From Chloroflexota bacterium (GTDB taxonomy: Bacteria; Chloroflexota; Anaerolineae; B4-G1), in the NCBI GenBank assembly GCA_011046405.1, contig DSAR01000479.1, forward strand, positions 1-25,118: 25,118 bases of DNA, in the 5' to 3' direction. Each line of letters begins with the position of its first letter. Within the stretch, counting starts at the first letter, position 1. Positions 8,801-14,845 of this stretch are shown one piece after another. The translations under genes and the position numbers were made by a program. The notes beneath the pieces are model-generated. The model saw only the letters and a program-made list of their open reading frames with translations, was not told where the DNA came from and did not search any database.

Positions 8801-10243
8801 ATTCTCCTGGTCGACGACGATCGCTGGTACGACCAGGAGGACAAATACGAGGCTGCGCTGAATGAGAACCGTTTCCCCTACGATTACTGGCGCACTGGAT
8901 GGTCTGGATCGGAACCGGGTTGGGGCAGTCCCACGCCGGATTTGCTCGCCCGTTACCCCATCGTCGTCTGGTACACCGGTTACGATTGGTTCCGGCCGGT
9001 CACCGACGAGGAGATCGACGCGCTGAAAATGTACCTCGATCAGGGGGGGCGGCTCTTTCTCTCGTCGCAGGACTTTCTATATTACCATCACCAGAAACCC
9101 TTCACGCCCAACTACCTGGGGGTGCTATCGTATACCGAGAGCGTCACGCCCACGATGGCGAGCGGCACGCCGGAATCGCCCCTCGGCGACCGACTCGGCC
9201 CTTACGTCCTGCATTATCCCTTCAAGAATTGGTCCGACGGGATCCTGCCTGCCCTGGACGCGACCGTCTCGTTCCGCGATCAGAATCGCACCCCGATCGG
9301 TCTGGCCCGGGCGGAGGCGGATTACAAAACGGTCTTCTTCTCCTATCCTTTCGAGGCGATTCCTCCGGCCGGCCGGCGCCAGGTTATGGATCGGGCCGTC
9401 GGGTGGTTGAGCTGGCTAGGGGAATCGACGTTCACGGCCCATCAGCGCTCGGTCGCTCCCGGCGCCCGGTTGACCTACACGTTGACGTTGCGCAACGATG
9501 GCCCCGAAGCGGTTCGCGCGTCGCTTTCCAACACCTTGCCCATCAGCCTGACGCTCGTCCCTGGCAGCCTGACTGGCCCCGCGACTTATGACGCGCCATC
9601 GCGCCATGTCTCGTTGTTGGGGACAGCGGCTAACCCGCTCCAACCAGGCGCGACGCTCACCGTCACGTACCAGGCGACCGTCTCCCCGGATTGCGCCAGC
9701 GGCGAAACCATCGTCAACGTCGCTCGCATTGGCCTGGAGGATCATCGCATCCGCTTCGACCGGGATGCCGTGCTTGCAGTTGACGCCCCCGATTTATCCC
9801 CATCATACCTGGCTTGCCACCCCCTCGCGCCGCGACCGGGCGCCACGATCACCTGCGGCCTACACCTGGCCAACGCTGGCCCGGCCGGGGCGCTCACCGC
9901 CACTGTTTTCAATCTCCTGCCGCAGAACACGAGGTTGATCCTCGATTCCGTCGAGCTGGAGAGAGCGGGCACAGCCAAATTACCCACTCGAACGCTCGTG
10001 CTGTATACCCAATCCATTCAATGGGCCGGCCCACTGCCCGCTGGCGACGTGGTCACCCTGTCTTACCAATTGACGCTTCCCCGGACCGTTATCCATCCGC
10101 CCTTCTACAACGTCGCGTTTCTGGAGGATGGTGTGACAGGCGCATGGGAACGAACGGCCTGGATCATCGCCGATCCTTTCCGATGTTATCTGCCGCTGAC
10201 GTTCAAAGACTGGGCGCAAACAGGAGCGGGAAACGTCAGATAG
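5804..10243 (+). CDS. Large secreted subtilisin-like (S8) serine protease with accessory modules
   Basis: A 1479-residue protein with AGGGAG 5 bp before the ATG. Residues 1-28 are a signal peptide (basic start, then SIILIFLILT). Residues about 75-185 resemble a subtilase propeptide. The catalytic domain has D237 (GMDTGVDW), H282 (GHGTHTMG), oxyanion N376 (SSGNRGPN) and S446 (GTSMAAPHVAG), so it should be active. Carboxypeptidase-regulatory-like beta modules follow at about 505-670. Two copies of an ILLVD-initiated alpha/beta module begin at about residues 674 and 1000 and each ends in a similar VM-x-RA-x2-WL helix; a NEW3-like beta domain separates them. Two DUF11-like domains occupy about 1207-1460. 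The tail CYLPLTFKDW is a pattern I recall at the end of many Chloroflexota exported proteins, possibly a surface-anchoring signal. It probably degrades extracellular protein while attached to the cell surface. Confidence 0.9.
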   Translation: MKNTRTRFTFSIILIFLILTNAGQSMSARGLVEPGDDPSGPNKNVVSTTPLPPWWIASESPITGAAQASAIIAPDVQRALLQAGSDERVRVLVHLREQATGDEFTSTTAEKVQHRARVVSTLKATAQRTQANLITYLESAQSAGQVASYTPFWIFNGIAVQAQPAIIQELAHRPEIASIQLDHYRQWLPNTSAISNPATSILQTPTATEWGVERVRADQVWASLHISGTGAVVAGMDTGVDWLHPALRERYRGYAPHGPSNHVYHWYDATGGALYPVDGHGHGTHTMGTIVGQDGTGVAPGARWIAVKVLNNQGQGYDSWIHAGFQWLLAPGGDPAQAPDVVNNSWGNDIGSLTTFQDDLRALRAAGIFAVFSSGNRGPNRGTVGSPASLPEAFAVGATDVDDEVTNFSSRGPSPWREIRPHVAAPGVNVRSSLPGGAYGTKNGTSMAAPHVAGIAALLKSVSPTLSITHTAYLITSTAVPSGDPIPNNDTGWGRVDAFAAVAALAHTGFISGQVSRADDGAPIAGATVQAGAHGPQGRGQAQTGEDGRYLLALAPAPYDVSVSAFGYAPETKMGISVVTGATSLQNFSLLPYPSGTVEGQISDAQTGAPVTATIDVLDAPLQTSGAAYRFDLPAGDYVIRACSVGYRIVTATVTVDVGQTTHADLALVPAPAILLVDSGAWYYDSQIHYFRQALDALHYAYDEWAIKRLPDDVPSASDLASYDLVIWSAPQDAPGFVGAGQAVGDYLVQGGLLFLSGQDVGYWDGGGVLGYWSAYYGERLKARYVQDNAPTHALQGLGDQIFAGLALTIAGPGGADNQTYPDVVDVRDADGANAALRYDEGGYGGIQTGTCLPYRAVYLSFGFEAIDNQATRREVMKRAIDWLTSSPPAVGLEWSPIQQMQVGPPGATISHTLRLRHLGQAGVTDTVSLELDVAQWPSELSHTTVTLAPCASQTVVVTVTIPPTTGWHEQDTAVVVARSSLSPTLVQTATLVSKAPAPILLVDDDRWYDQEDKYEAALNENRFPYDYWRTGWSGSEPGWGSPTPDLLARYPIVVWYTGYDWFRPVTDEEIDALKMYLDQGGRLFLSSQDFLYYHHQKPFTPNYLGVLSYTESVTPTMASGTPESPLGDRLGPYVLHYPFKNWSDGILPALDATVSFRDQNRTPIGLARAEADYKTVFFSYPFEAIPPAGRRQVMDRAVGWLSWLGESTFTAHQRSVAPGARLTYTLTLRNDGPEAVRASLSNTLPISLTLVPGSLTGPATYDAPSRHVSLLGTAANPLQPGATLTVTYQATVSPDCASGETIVNVARIGLEDHRIRFDRDAVLAVDAPDLSPSYLACHPLAPRPGATITCGLHLANAGPAGALTATVFNLLPQNTRLILDSVELERAGTAKLPTRTLVLYTQSIQWAGPLPAGDVVTLSYQLTLPRTVIHPPFYNVAFLEDGVTGAWERTAWIIADPFRCYLPLTFKDWAQTGAGNVR

Positions 10244-10343
10244 GTCTCGTTCTGTACAAGGATTCGATCGGTCAAGCGCCGACTGGCCTATTCCCGTGTC
10301 TCATGTATAATGAAACACTCGTTGTGTTTGAAAATGTGTGTGT

Positions 10344-10569
10344 TTCAAATGATTTAAGCGTATCATCTCAATAAACCGGGGCAAACTCGCTCGGGCCGGT
10401 CTCCCCGTGCCCGCTGTGACTCGGTCGGGAGACCGGCCACAGCTCCGTGTGTGTTTCAAATGATTTAAGCCTTGTTCGTAGTATGCGCGCTAGATAGCGG
10501 CTTCAGCGCGCTTTTACGGCGATAAATCGCCTACTACGAGCTTGGCCTCAAATGAAATGCAACACACCC
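10344..10569 (+). repeat. Element A, copy 1, interrupted by element B
   Basis: Begins TTCAAATGATTTAAGC, is interrupted by element B and a 24-bp repeat, then continues CTTGTTCGTAGTA, the core GGCGATAAATCGCC (10519-10532), TACTACGAG and CAAATGAAATGCAACACACC. Removing the B-related insertion (111 bp) and an extra GCGCGC...GCGCGC hairpin segment (10485-10511) leaves about 96 bp, the size of the intact copies. The 18-bp sequence GTTTGAAAATGTGTGTGT occurs immediately on both sides, consistent with a target-site duplication. Part of that repeat (GTGTGT) may belong to the element end, so the boundary is uncertain by several bases. Confidence 0.8.
10360..10446 (+). repeat. Element B, copy 2 (right end lost)
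   Basis: Starts GTATCATCTCAATAAACCGG directly after GATTTAAGC and is nearly identical to the copy at 11737 as far as CCACAGCTCC. It keeps the internal 11-bp inverted repeat GGCCGGTCTCC (10394-10404) / GGAGACCGGCC (10428-10438). The right terminal repeat (CTTATTGAGAAGATA in copy 3) is absent. Instead the next 24 bases (10447-10470) are an exact copy of the 24 bases just before the element (10336-10359). Confidence 0.8.
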
Positions 10570-10659
10570 GTTTGAAAATGTGTGTGTCCCTGAAAAATGT
10601 CCGGCAGCCAGTGGATTATCTGATCCCTGAGCCTGGAGGATGTCTGGAGGTGATTCGAT

Positions 10660-11643
10660 ATGCCTCAAACGCTGTTCGGCTCGGATACGTTGGGCCATAC
10701 GATGTCGACCCAGGTGCTCGTCTACACCGACGGTGGGAGCGATCCCAATCCCGGCCCTGGCGGCTGGGGGGCCATCATTTGCTGGGAAGAGGACGGAGGG
10801 CGCGAGTGGACGCTCAGCGGCAACGATCCCGAGACGAGCAACAATCGTATGGAACTGCACGCTGCCATCGCCGCGCTGGGCCTGTTGGAAAGTGTCCTGG
10901 GACGCTGCCAGGTGGCGCTCCACACCGATTCTCAATACCTCCGCCGGGGGATCACCGAGTGGCTGGATGGATGGATCAGCCGGGGATGGCGCACCAAGGG
11001 CAAGAAAGCGGTCAAGAACCAGGATCTGTGGCAGGTGTTACACCGATTGACCCAGGCTCACGACGTCACCTGGCATTGGGTCAAGGGCCACGCCGGCGAC
11101 CCGCTCAACGAACGGGCTGACCAGTTGGCGACCCAGGCGCGCGAAAGGCTCCAGGCGGCGCGGGTCATTTCCTCTCCCTCCACCCCTCGGCGCGACGATA
11201 ATCGACCCAGCGTCGAGATTAGCGTCAAGGCATCACATCGGGGATCGACTGGACTGGGGGGGTGGGGAGCCATCTTGCGCATGGACGATCACGCCCGTTC
11301 CCTCAGCGATAGCGCGCCGGCGACTTCGGTCAATCGTATGCTCATCCTGGGCGCTACCAGGGCGCTGCAAGCTCTGACCCGACCATGCCGCGTCACGCTT
11401 TACTCCGACGCAAATTACCTGATTCAGGGCGCTTCTCAATGGGTGAAAGGCTGGCAGGCCCGGGGTTGGCAGACGAAAGAGGGGAAACCGGTCGCCAATC
11501 GGGATGCGTGGGAGACGCTCATCGAAGCCGCCCAACCCCACCACGTCACCTGGGTACAGGTCAAAGGCGACGAGGCCCCTGACGATCTGGCCTGGGCTGG
11601 CGAGTTGGCCACCGAGGCCACGCAATCCAAAGTGTCCAGCTGA
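10660..11643 (+). CDS. Tandem RNase H protein: active type-1 domain plus degenerate second domain
   Basis: 327 residues, with a strong GGAGGTGAT ribosome site 9 bp before ATG 10660; M15 (10702) is an alternative start closer to the usual RNase HI N-terminus. Domain 1 (about 18-160) has the full RNase HI site: D24 (YTDGG), E65 (NRMEL), D90 (HTDSQY), H144 (VKGHAG) and D154 (ERADQLA). It should cut RNA in RNA-DNA hybrids. Domain 2 (about 185-322) is clearly homologous: GGWGAI, NRM, the VTLYSDANY strand, and a W-x3-W-x3-GW-x-T-x2-GK-x-V-x-N handle. Gapless alignment shows D24 to K191, E65 to L229, H144 to D305 and D154 to G315; only D251 survives. Domain 2 is therefore predicted inactive but may still bind hybrid. 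The gene is bracketed by two same-orientation A+B repeat composites. Confidence 0.88.
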   Translation: MPQTLFGSDTLGHTMSTQVLVYTDGGSDPNPGPGGWGAIICWEEDGGREWTLSGNDPETSNNRMELHAAIAALGLLESVLGRCQVALHTDSQYLRRGITEWLDGWISRGWRTKGKKAVKNQDLWQVLHRLTQAHDVTWHWVKGHAGDPLNERADQLATQARERLQAARVISSPSTPRRDDNRPSVEISVKASHRGSTGLGGWGAILRMDDHARSLSDSAPATSVNRMLILGATRALQALTRPCRVTLYSDANYLIQGASQWVKGWQARGWQTKEGKPVANRDAWETLIEAAQPHHVTWVQVKGDEAPDDLAWAGELATEATQSKVSS

Positions 11644-11710
11644 CGCTGTTCGACGAGCGCCTGATCCAAGATGTTTTCAAGAACGAGTAGCTTGAGCGGC
11701 GAAAAGATAT

Positions 11711-11924
11711 GGGTGTGTTTCACAAACGATTTAAGCGTATCATCTCAATAAACCGGGGCAAACTCGCTCGGGCCGGTCTCCTGACCGTGCCCGCTGTGGC
11801 TCGGTCGGGAGACCGGCCACAGCTCCCCAACTTATTGAGAAGATAGATTTAAGCCTTATTCGTAGTACGCGCTTTTACGGCGATAAATCGCCTACTACGA
11901 ACTTGACCTCGAATGAAATGAAAC
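11711..11924 (+). repeat. Element A, copy 2, carrying a nested element B
   Basis: Begins GGGTGTGTTTCACAAACGATTT and ends CTCGAATGAAATGAAAC. The core GGCGATAAATCGCC is at 11879-11892, flanked by inverted arms TTCGTAGTA and TACTACGAA. Subtracting element B and one copy of its 9-bp duplication leaves 96 bp. The sequence GCGGCGAAAAGATAT is present directly on both sides (11696-11710, 11925-11939), a perfect 15-bp duplication. Confidence 0.85.
11737..11845 (+). repeat. Element B, copy 3 (intact, 109 bp, 9-bp target-site duplication)
   Basis: Starts GTATCATCTCAATAA and ends CTTATTGAGAAGATA, inverted repeats of about 15 bp. It contains an internal 11-bp perfect inverted repeat GGCCGGTCTCC (11771-11781) / GGAGACCGGCC (11808-11818). 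GATTTAAGC occurs on both sides (11728-11736 and 11846-11854). GATTTAAGC is itself part of element A, so B inserted into A. There is no coding capacity; it resembles a MITE mobilised in trans. Confidence 0.85.
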
Positions 11925-11989
11925 GCGGCGAAAAGATATTGAGGGTCTCTGGCCGAGTCATTACGTCTATCTCTGCTAAACTTTTCTCT

Positions 11990-12013
11990 GCCGCCTTTTG
12001 GCGGCTGTTTTTT
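11990..12013 (+). terminator. Rho-independent terminator hairpin abutting the next ribosome site
   Basis: GCCGCC (11990-11995), loop TTTT, GGCGGC (12000-12005), then TGTTTTTT. The T-tract runs directly into GGAGGG (12014-12019), the ribosome site of the lipoprotein gene at 12025. It could end transcription from the RNase H side or attenuate transcription of the lipoprotein gene. Confidence 0.7.
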
Positions 12014-12024
12014 GGAGGGAATCG

Positions 12025-13623
12025 ATGATCATCAAACGACTGCTCGATCAACGCTTCGTCCTCGTACTTGTGCTCGTGTTCACCCTCGCGGGCGCGGTGG
12101 GTTCACTGTCTGCTTGCCACCGCGCCACACCCGAGGCGCCACCCCAAGCGCCCAAGGTTGAGAGCGTCAACGTCGAGCATGGGGGAAATTCCACACCAGA
12201 ACCGAGCGCGACCTTCACCGCTACACCGGCGGTTCCACCCTCGCCCGCATATCCCGGGGCCTACGCCGGCACGCCGACGCCCAACCCGACGCCCGCGAAC
12301 CTGAGCACCGGTGACGGTCTGGAATCCTACGTCGTTCAATCGGGCCAGACCCTGGGATGGATTGCCCTGGTCTTCGGTTGCAGGGTCGAGGACATCGTGG
12401 CTGCCAATCACCTCGCCAATGCCGACGCCATCAAAGCCGGCCAGACGTTGGTCATTCCCGTCACCGCCTCGGAAACCGGTCCCGCTCTCAAACTGGTGCC
12501 CGATAGCGAGGTGGTTTATGGCCCGGCCTACATCCATTTCGACCTGGCGGGTTTCGTCGCCGGTCAGGCTGGCTACCTGGCGAGCTACGCCGAGGACGTG
12601 GAGGGACGCACGTTGACCGGCGTGGAGGTCGTCCAACTGATCTCCCAGCGTTTCAGCGTGGGACCACGGGTATTGCTGGCCCTGCTGGAGATGCAGTCGG
12701 GATGGGTTACGCAGCCTCAGCCCGCCGCCGAAACCCTCACCTACCCCCTGGGGCACGTCCGGGACTACTACGAGGGGTTATTTCAGCAACTGAGTTGGGC
12801 CGCCGTCAGGCTCAATAGCGGCTACTATGGCTGGAAACGGGGAGACCGCACGACGATGCGCCTCGGCGACGGGGCTCGAATTGCTGTCGCCCCCACGCTC
12901 AACCCGGGCACCGCCGGTGTGCAGAACTGCCTGGCCGAGCTGGCCCAAGATCGAGACGAATGGCTGGCGATGGTCGGCCCTGAGGGCTTTCCGGCGACCT
13001 ACGCGCGCCTCTTTGGGAATCCCTTCGCCTACGCGGTCGAGCCTTTAGTTCCACCCGACCTCGTTCAACCGGAGATGCGCCTGCCCTGGGAGGGCGGGGA
13101 AACCTGGTACTTGACGGGTGGCCCTCACGGGGGATGGGGCACCGGCAGCGCTCAGGCAGCGCTGGACTTTGTACCCGGCAGCAAGATGCTGGGCTGCCGG
13201 CCGGCCCAGGAGTGGATCACGGCTGTCGCTGCGGGGGTGGTCGTACGGAGCGAAGATGGCGTGGTGATCCTGGATCTGGATGGGGATGGCTTCGAGCAGA
13301 GCGGATGGACGGTGCTATATCTCCACGTCTACGCCGACGGACGTGTGCCAGCCGGCGCCTTCGTCCAACGGGGAGAACGGATCGGGCGTCCTTCTTGCGA
13401 AGGGGGTGTGGCCGAGGCGACTCATCTCCACCTGGCCCGGCGTTACAACGGCGAATGGATACCGGCCGGCAGCGGCCCGCTCCCGATGGTGCTTTCGGGG
13501 TGGACGGCCCAGGAAGACGTGATGCCCTACGATGGGACGATGGTCAAGGGTGAGCAGACGCGCACCGCTTGCGAGTGCTGGGAGGATGATTACAACGGCC
13601 TCGTCTCCGACAATTACCCGTGA
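12025..13623 (+). CDS. Lipoprotein with LysM domain and M23-like peptidase domain
   Basis: 532 residues from ATG 12025, chosen because GGAGGG precedes it and because an upstream in-frame ATG (11998) lies within the terminator. Residues 1-30 are a lipoprotein signal ending LSAC with lipid-modified C31. A Pro/Thr-rich linker (about 32-98) follows, then one LysM domain (about 101-147: YVVQSGQTLGW, then KAGQTLVIPV) that binds peptidoglycan glycan. The middle (about 180-350) is not recognised. The C-terminal region (about 365-485) resembles LytM/M23: D381 in AALDF, YLHVYADGRVPAG, and the HxH pair H467 and H469 in THLHLARR. The usual H-x3-D zinc motif reads Q377-x3-D381, so one ligand is missing unless H368 (GGPHGGWG) substitutes. 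A role in cell-wall binding or remodelling is likely; true endopeptidase activity is uncertain. Confidence 0.8.
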   Translation: MIIKRLLDQRFVLVLVLVFTLAGAVGSLSACHRATPEAPPQAPKVESVNVEHGGNSTPEPSATFTATPAVPPSPAYPGAYAGTPTPNPTPANLSTGDGLESYVVQSGQTLGWIALVFGCRVEDIVAANHLANADAIKAGQTLVIPVTASETGPALKLVPDSEVVYGPAYIHFDLAGFVAGQAGYLASYAEDVEGRTLTGVEVVQLISQRFSVGPRVLLALLEMQSGWVTQPQPAAETLTYPLGHVRDYYEGLFQQLSWAAVRLNSGYYGWKRGDRTTMRLGDGARIAVAPTLNPGTAGVQNCLAELAQDRDEWLAMVGPEGFPATYARLFGNPFAYAVEPLVPPDLVQPEMRLPWEGGETWYLTGGPHGGWGTGSAQAALDFVPGSKMLGCRPAQEWITAVAAGVVVRSEDGVVILDLDGDGFEQSGWTVLYLHVYADGRVPAGAFVQRGERIGRPSCEGGVAEATHLHLARRYNGEWIPAGSGPLPMVLSGWTAQEDVMPYDGTMVKGEQTRTACECWEDDYNGLVSDNYP

Positions 13624-14489
13624 CGCATGAGCCACGTCTCAATCGTGCGACGATAGACGTCGGGGCGCTCGTAGAAAGGGGTGTGTCCGACATTCTCGAT
13701 CACGACCAGTTCTCCTCGCGGAACCCGCTCCGCGATCAGGTGCGCCTGGGTGGGAGGAACGATGGGGTCTCGATCGCCGGTCAGCGCCAGTGTCGGCACA
13801 GAGATGCGCGGCAGTTTTTCGCTGATGTCCACGTCGGGCATCGTGGTGAAATAGTGAATCATCGCCTCCAGGTCGAGTTTCCTGTAAGCCGGAAAACTGT
13901 TTTCCAGCAACGCATCGAAATGGCGATAGTTATGTACGCTATGGGGATCGGCCGAGTAAAAACGGGTTGCCGCTCGATAGATCGTCCGGCTGAGGCCCAC
14001 GCTCTTGTATACAAACTTGAAAGCGCACTGCCCCAGCAGGCCATCGCGCACCCATCGCTGCTGGCGTCCCAACACCCCTCGCCAGCGTCCCTGGGCAAAG
14101 CCGGATATGCTGATCACGAAATGGGCCATATCCGGCGCGTGAGCGGCGATGTCCAGGGCGGCAAATCCACCGGTGGAGTGCCCCACCAGCATCACCGGGC
14201 GCTCTCCCACCAGTTGGCGGATCGCTATGGCCAACACCTCGGCCAACCCCTCAGCCGTCAACGACTCTCGCCGGAAGTCAGACGGAAACGACGCTGGGTA
14301 ATGACCGGGTAGGCTCAAAGCGTAACACGGCCCTGCTCCGATGAAAGGCTCCACCAGGTCCGAGGTCCAGAAGTAGACCGAGGACGTGATGCCGTGCATC
14401 AGGATGACGGGAACCCCCTCCGCCTCTGGATTGAACGATAACGCCACCAGGCGATGCCCATCAACCGGTATCTCATATTTGATTGTCAT
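13614..14489 (-). CDS. Alpha/beta-fold hydrolase
   Basis: 291 residues from ATG 14489 (MTIKYEIPVDGHRLVALSFN), which begins at the first conserved strand; a longer frame from 14570 adds an unconvincing Pro/Ser-rich leader. The oxyanion loop is LMHGITSS. The nucleophile elbow is GHSTGG with S105; the acid is D241 in GDRDPIVP and the base is H269 in NVGHTPFYERP, a complete triad. Residues about 130-220 form a helical cap, as in haloperoxidase/epoxide-hydrolase and lipase-like members. No signal peptide is seen, so it is cytoplasmic. Substrate unknown. Its stop codon lies inside the end of the convergent lipoprotein gene (10-bp overlap). The ribosome site is weak (GGGGCGGG). Confidence 0.85.
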   Translation of the reverse strand: MTIKYEIPVDGHRLVALSFNPEAEGVPVILMHGITSSVYFWTSDLVEPFIGAGPCYALSLPGHYPASFPSDFRRESLTAEGLAEVLAIAIRQLVGERPVMLVGHSTGGFAALDIAAHAPDMAHFVISISGFAQGRWRGVLGRQQRWVRDGLLGQCAFKFVYKSVGLSRTIYRAATRFYSADPHSVHNYRHFDALLENSFPAYRKLDLEAMIHYFTTMPDVDISEKLPRISVPTLALTGDRDPIVPPTQAHLIAERVPRGELVVIENVGHTPFYERPDVYRRTIETWLMRHG

Positions 14490-14845
14490 ATCCCGCCCCA
14501 ATAGAAGTGATGGATTCTTCTCGAAGTATGGGGAAGATGGGTGCCTTGCGGGCAGCGAAGCCACCGGCAAACCCCCGTGCCCCAGTTTTCGAGAGGATCA
14601 TTCCCCTACGGTCAGCCATATTATAAGGGTGCGTTTCATTTCATTTGAGGTCAAGTTTATAGTAGGCGATTTATCGCCGTAAAAGCGCATACTACGAACA
14701 AGGCTTGAATCATTTGAAACACAGCCATATTATAACGTCTTTTGAGGTTCCCGACCATTCTGTGAACATCGTCTTTCGATACGACCTGAGTGTCTTCTCA
14801 CAGTGGGAGATGGATCACACGAAATCGTGATAGAGGGACGGGGGC
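14490..14845. other. 356-bp intergenic region with an intact element A
   Basis: There is no gene here. It holds element A copy 4 with its 14-bp flanking duplications. Near the right end are two small hairpins (TCTCAC/GGGAGA around 14796-14810 and CACGA/TCGTG at 14818-14829) that could lie at the 3' end of the XPB-partner transcript, but without a T-tract they are not called as a terminator. Confidence 0.65.
14627..14721 (-). repeat. Element A, copy 4 (intact, 95 bp, 14-bp target-site duplication)
   Basis: Starts GGGTGCGTTTCATTTCATTT and ends CATTTGAAACA. Nested inverted arms surround the core GGCGATTTATCGCC (14666-14679): TTATAGTA/TACTACGAA, then CAAG/CTTG, then CATTTGA-type ends. The sequence CAGCCATATTATAA is directly repeated at 14613-14626 and 14722-14735. 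This is the cleanest copy and defines the full-length element without an internal insertion. Confidence 0.88.

Larger units (their letters stand above)
10244..10659. other. 416-bp intergenic region filled by an A+B composite element
   Basis: There is no gene here. It contains an 18-bp direct repeat (10326-10343 and 10570-10587) bracketing element A copy 1, which itself contains a truncated element B. A perfect TATAAT at 10306-10311 has no good -35 box. A 6-bp-stem hairpin (AAACAC 10313-10318, GTGTTT 10324-10329) lacks a T-tract, so no clear terminator for the protease was found. Confidence 0.7.
11644..12024. other. 381-bp intergenic region with an A+B composite element and a terminator
   Basis: There is no gene here. 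It contains a 15-bp direct repeat (11696-11710 and 11925-11939) bracketing element A copy 2, an intact element B nested inside that A element, and an intrinsic-terminator hairpin immediately before the ribosome site of the next gene. No good -35/-10 pair was recognised. Confidence 0.75.

Noticed and set aside
10306..10311. TATAAT promoter downstream of the protease
   Set aside because: No acceptable -35 box at 16-18 bp, and it is followed by inserted elements and not directly by a gene.
10326..11939. CRISPR array or integron made of the repeated palindromes
   Set aside because: Repeats are not regularly spaced, spacers are absent, no cas or integrase gene is nearby, and the direct repeats at the borders fit transposition better.
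11940..12013. Riboswitch upstream of the lipoprotein gene
   Set aside because: Only a simple terminator stem is visible; no conserved aptamer sequence or multi-stem junction could be recognised in the 50 bp before it.
14796..14829. Terminator at the end of the XPB partner transcript
   Set aside because: The hairpins are short (5-6 bp) and no T-tract follows on the minus strand.
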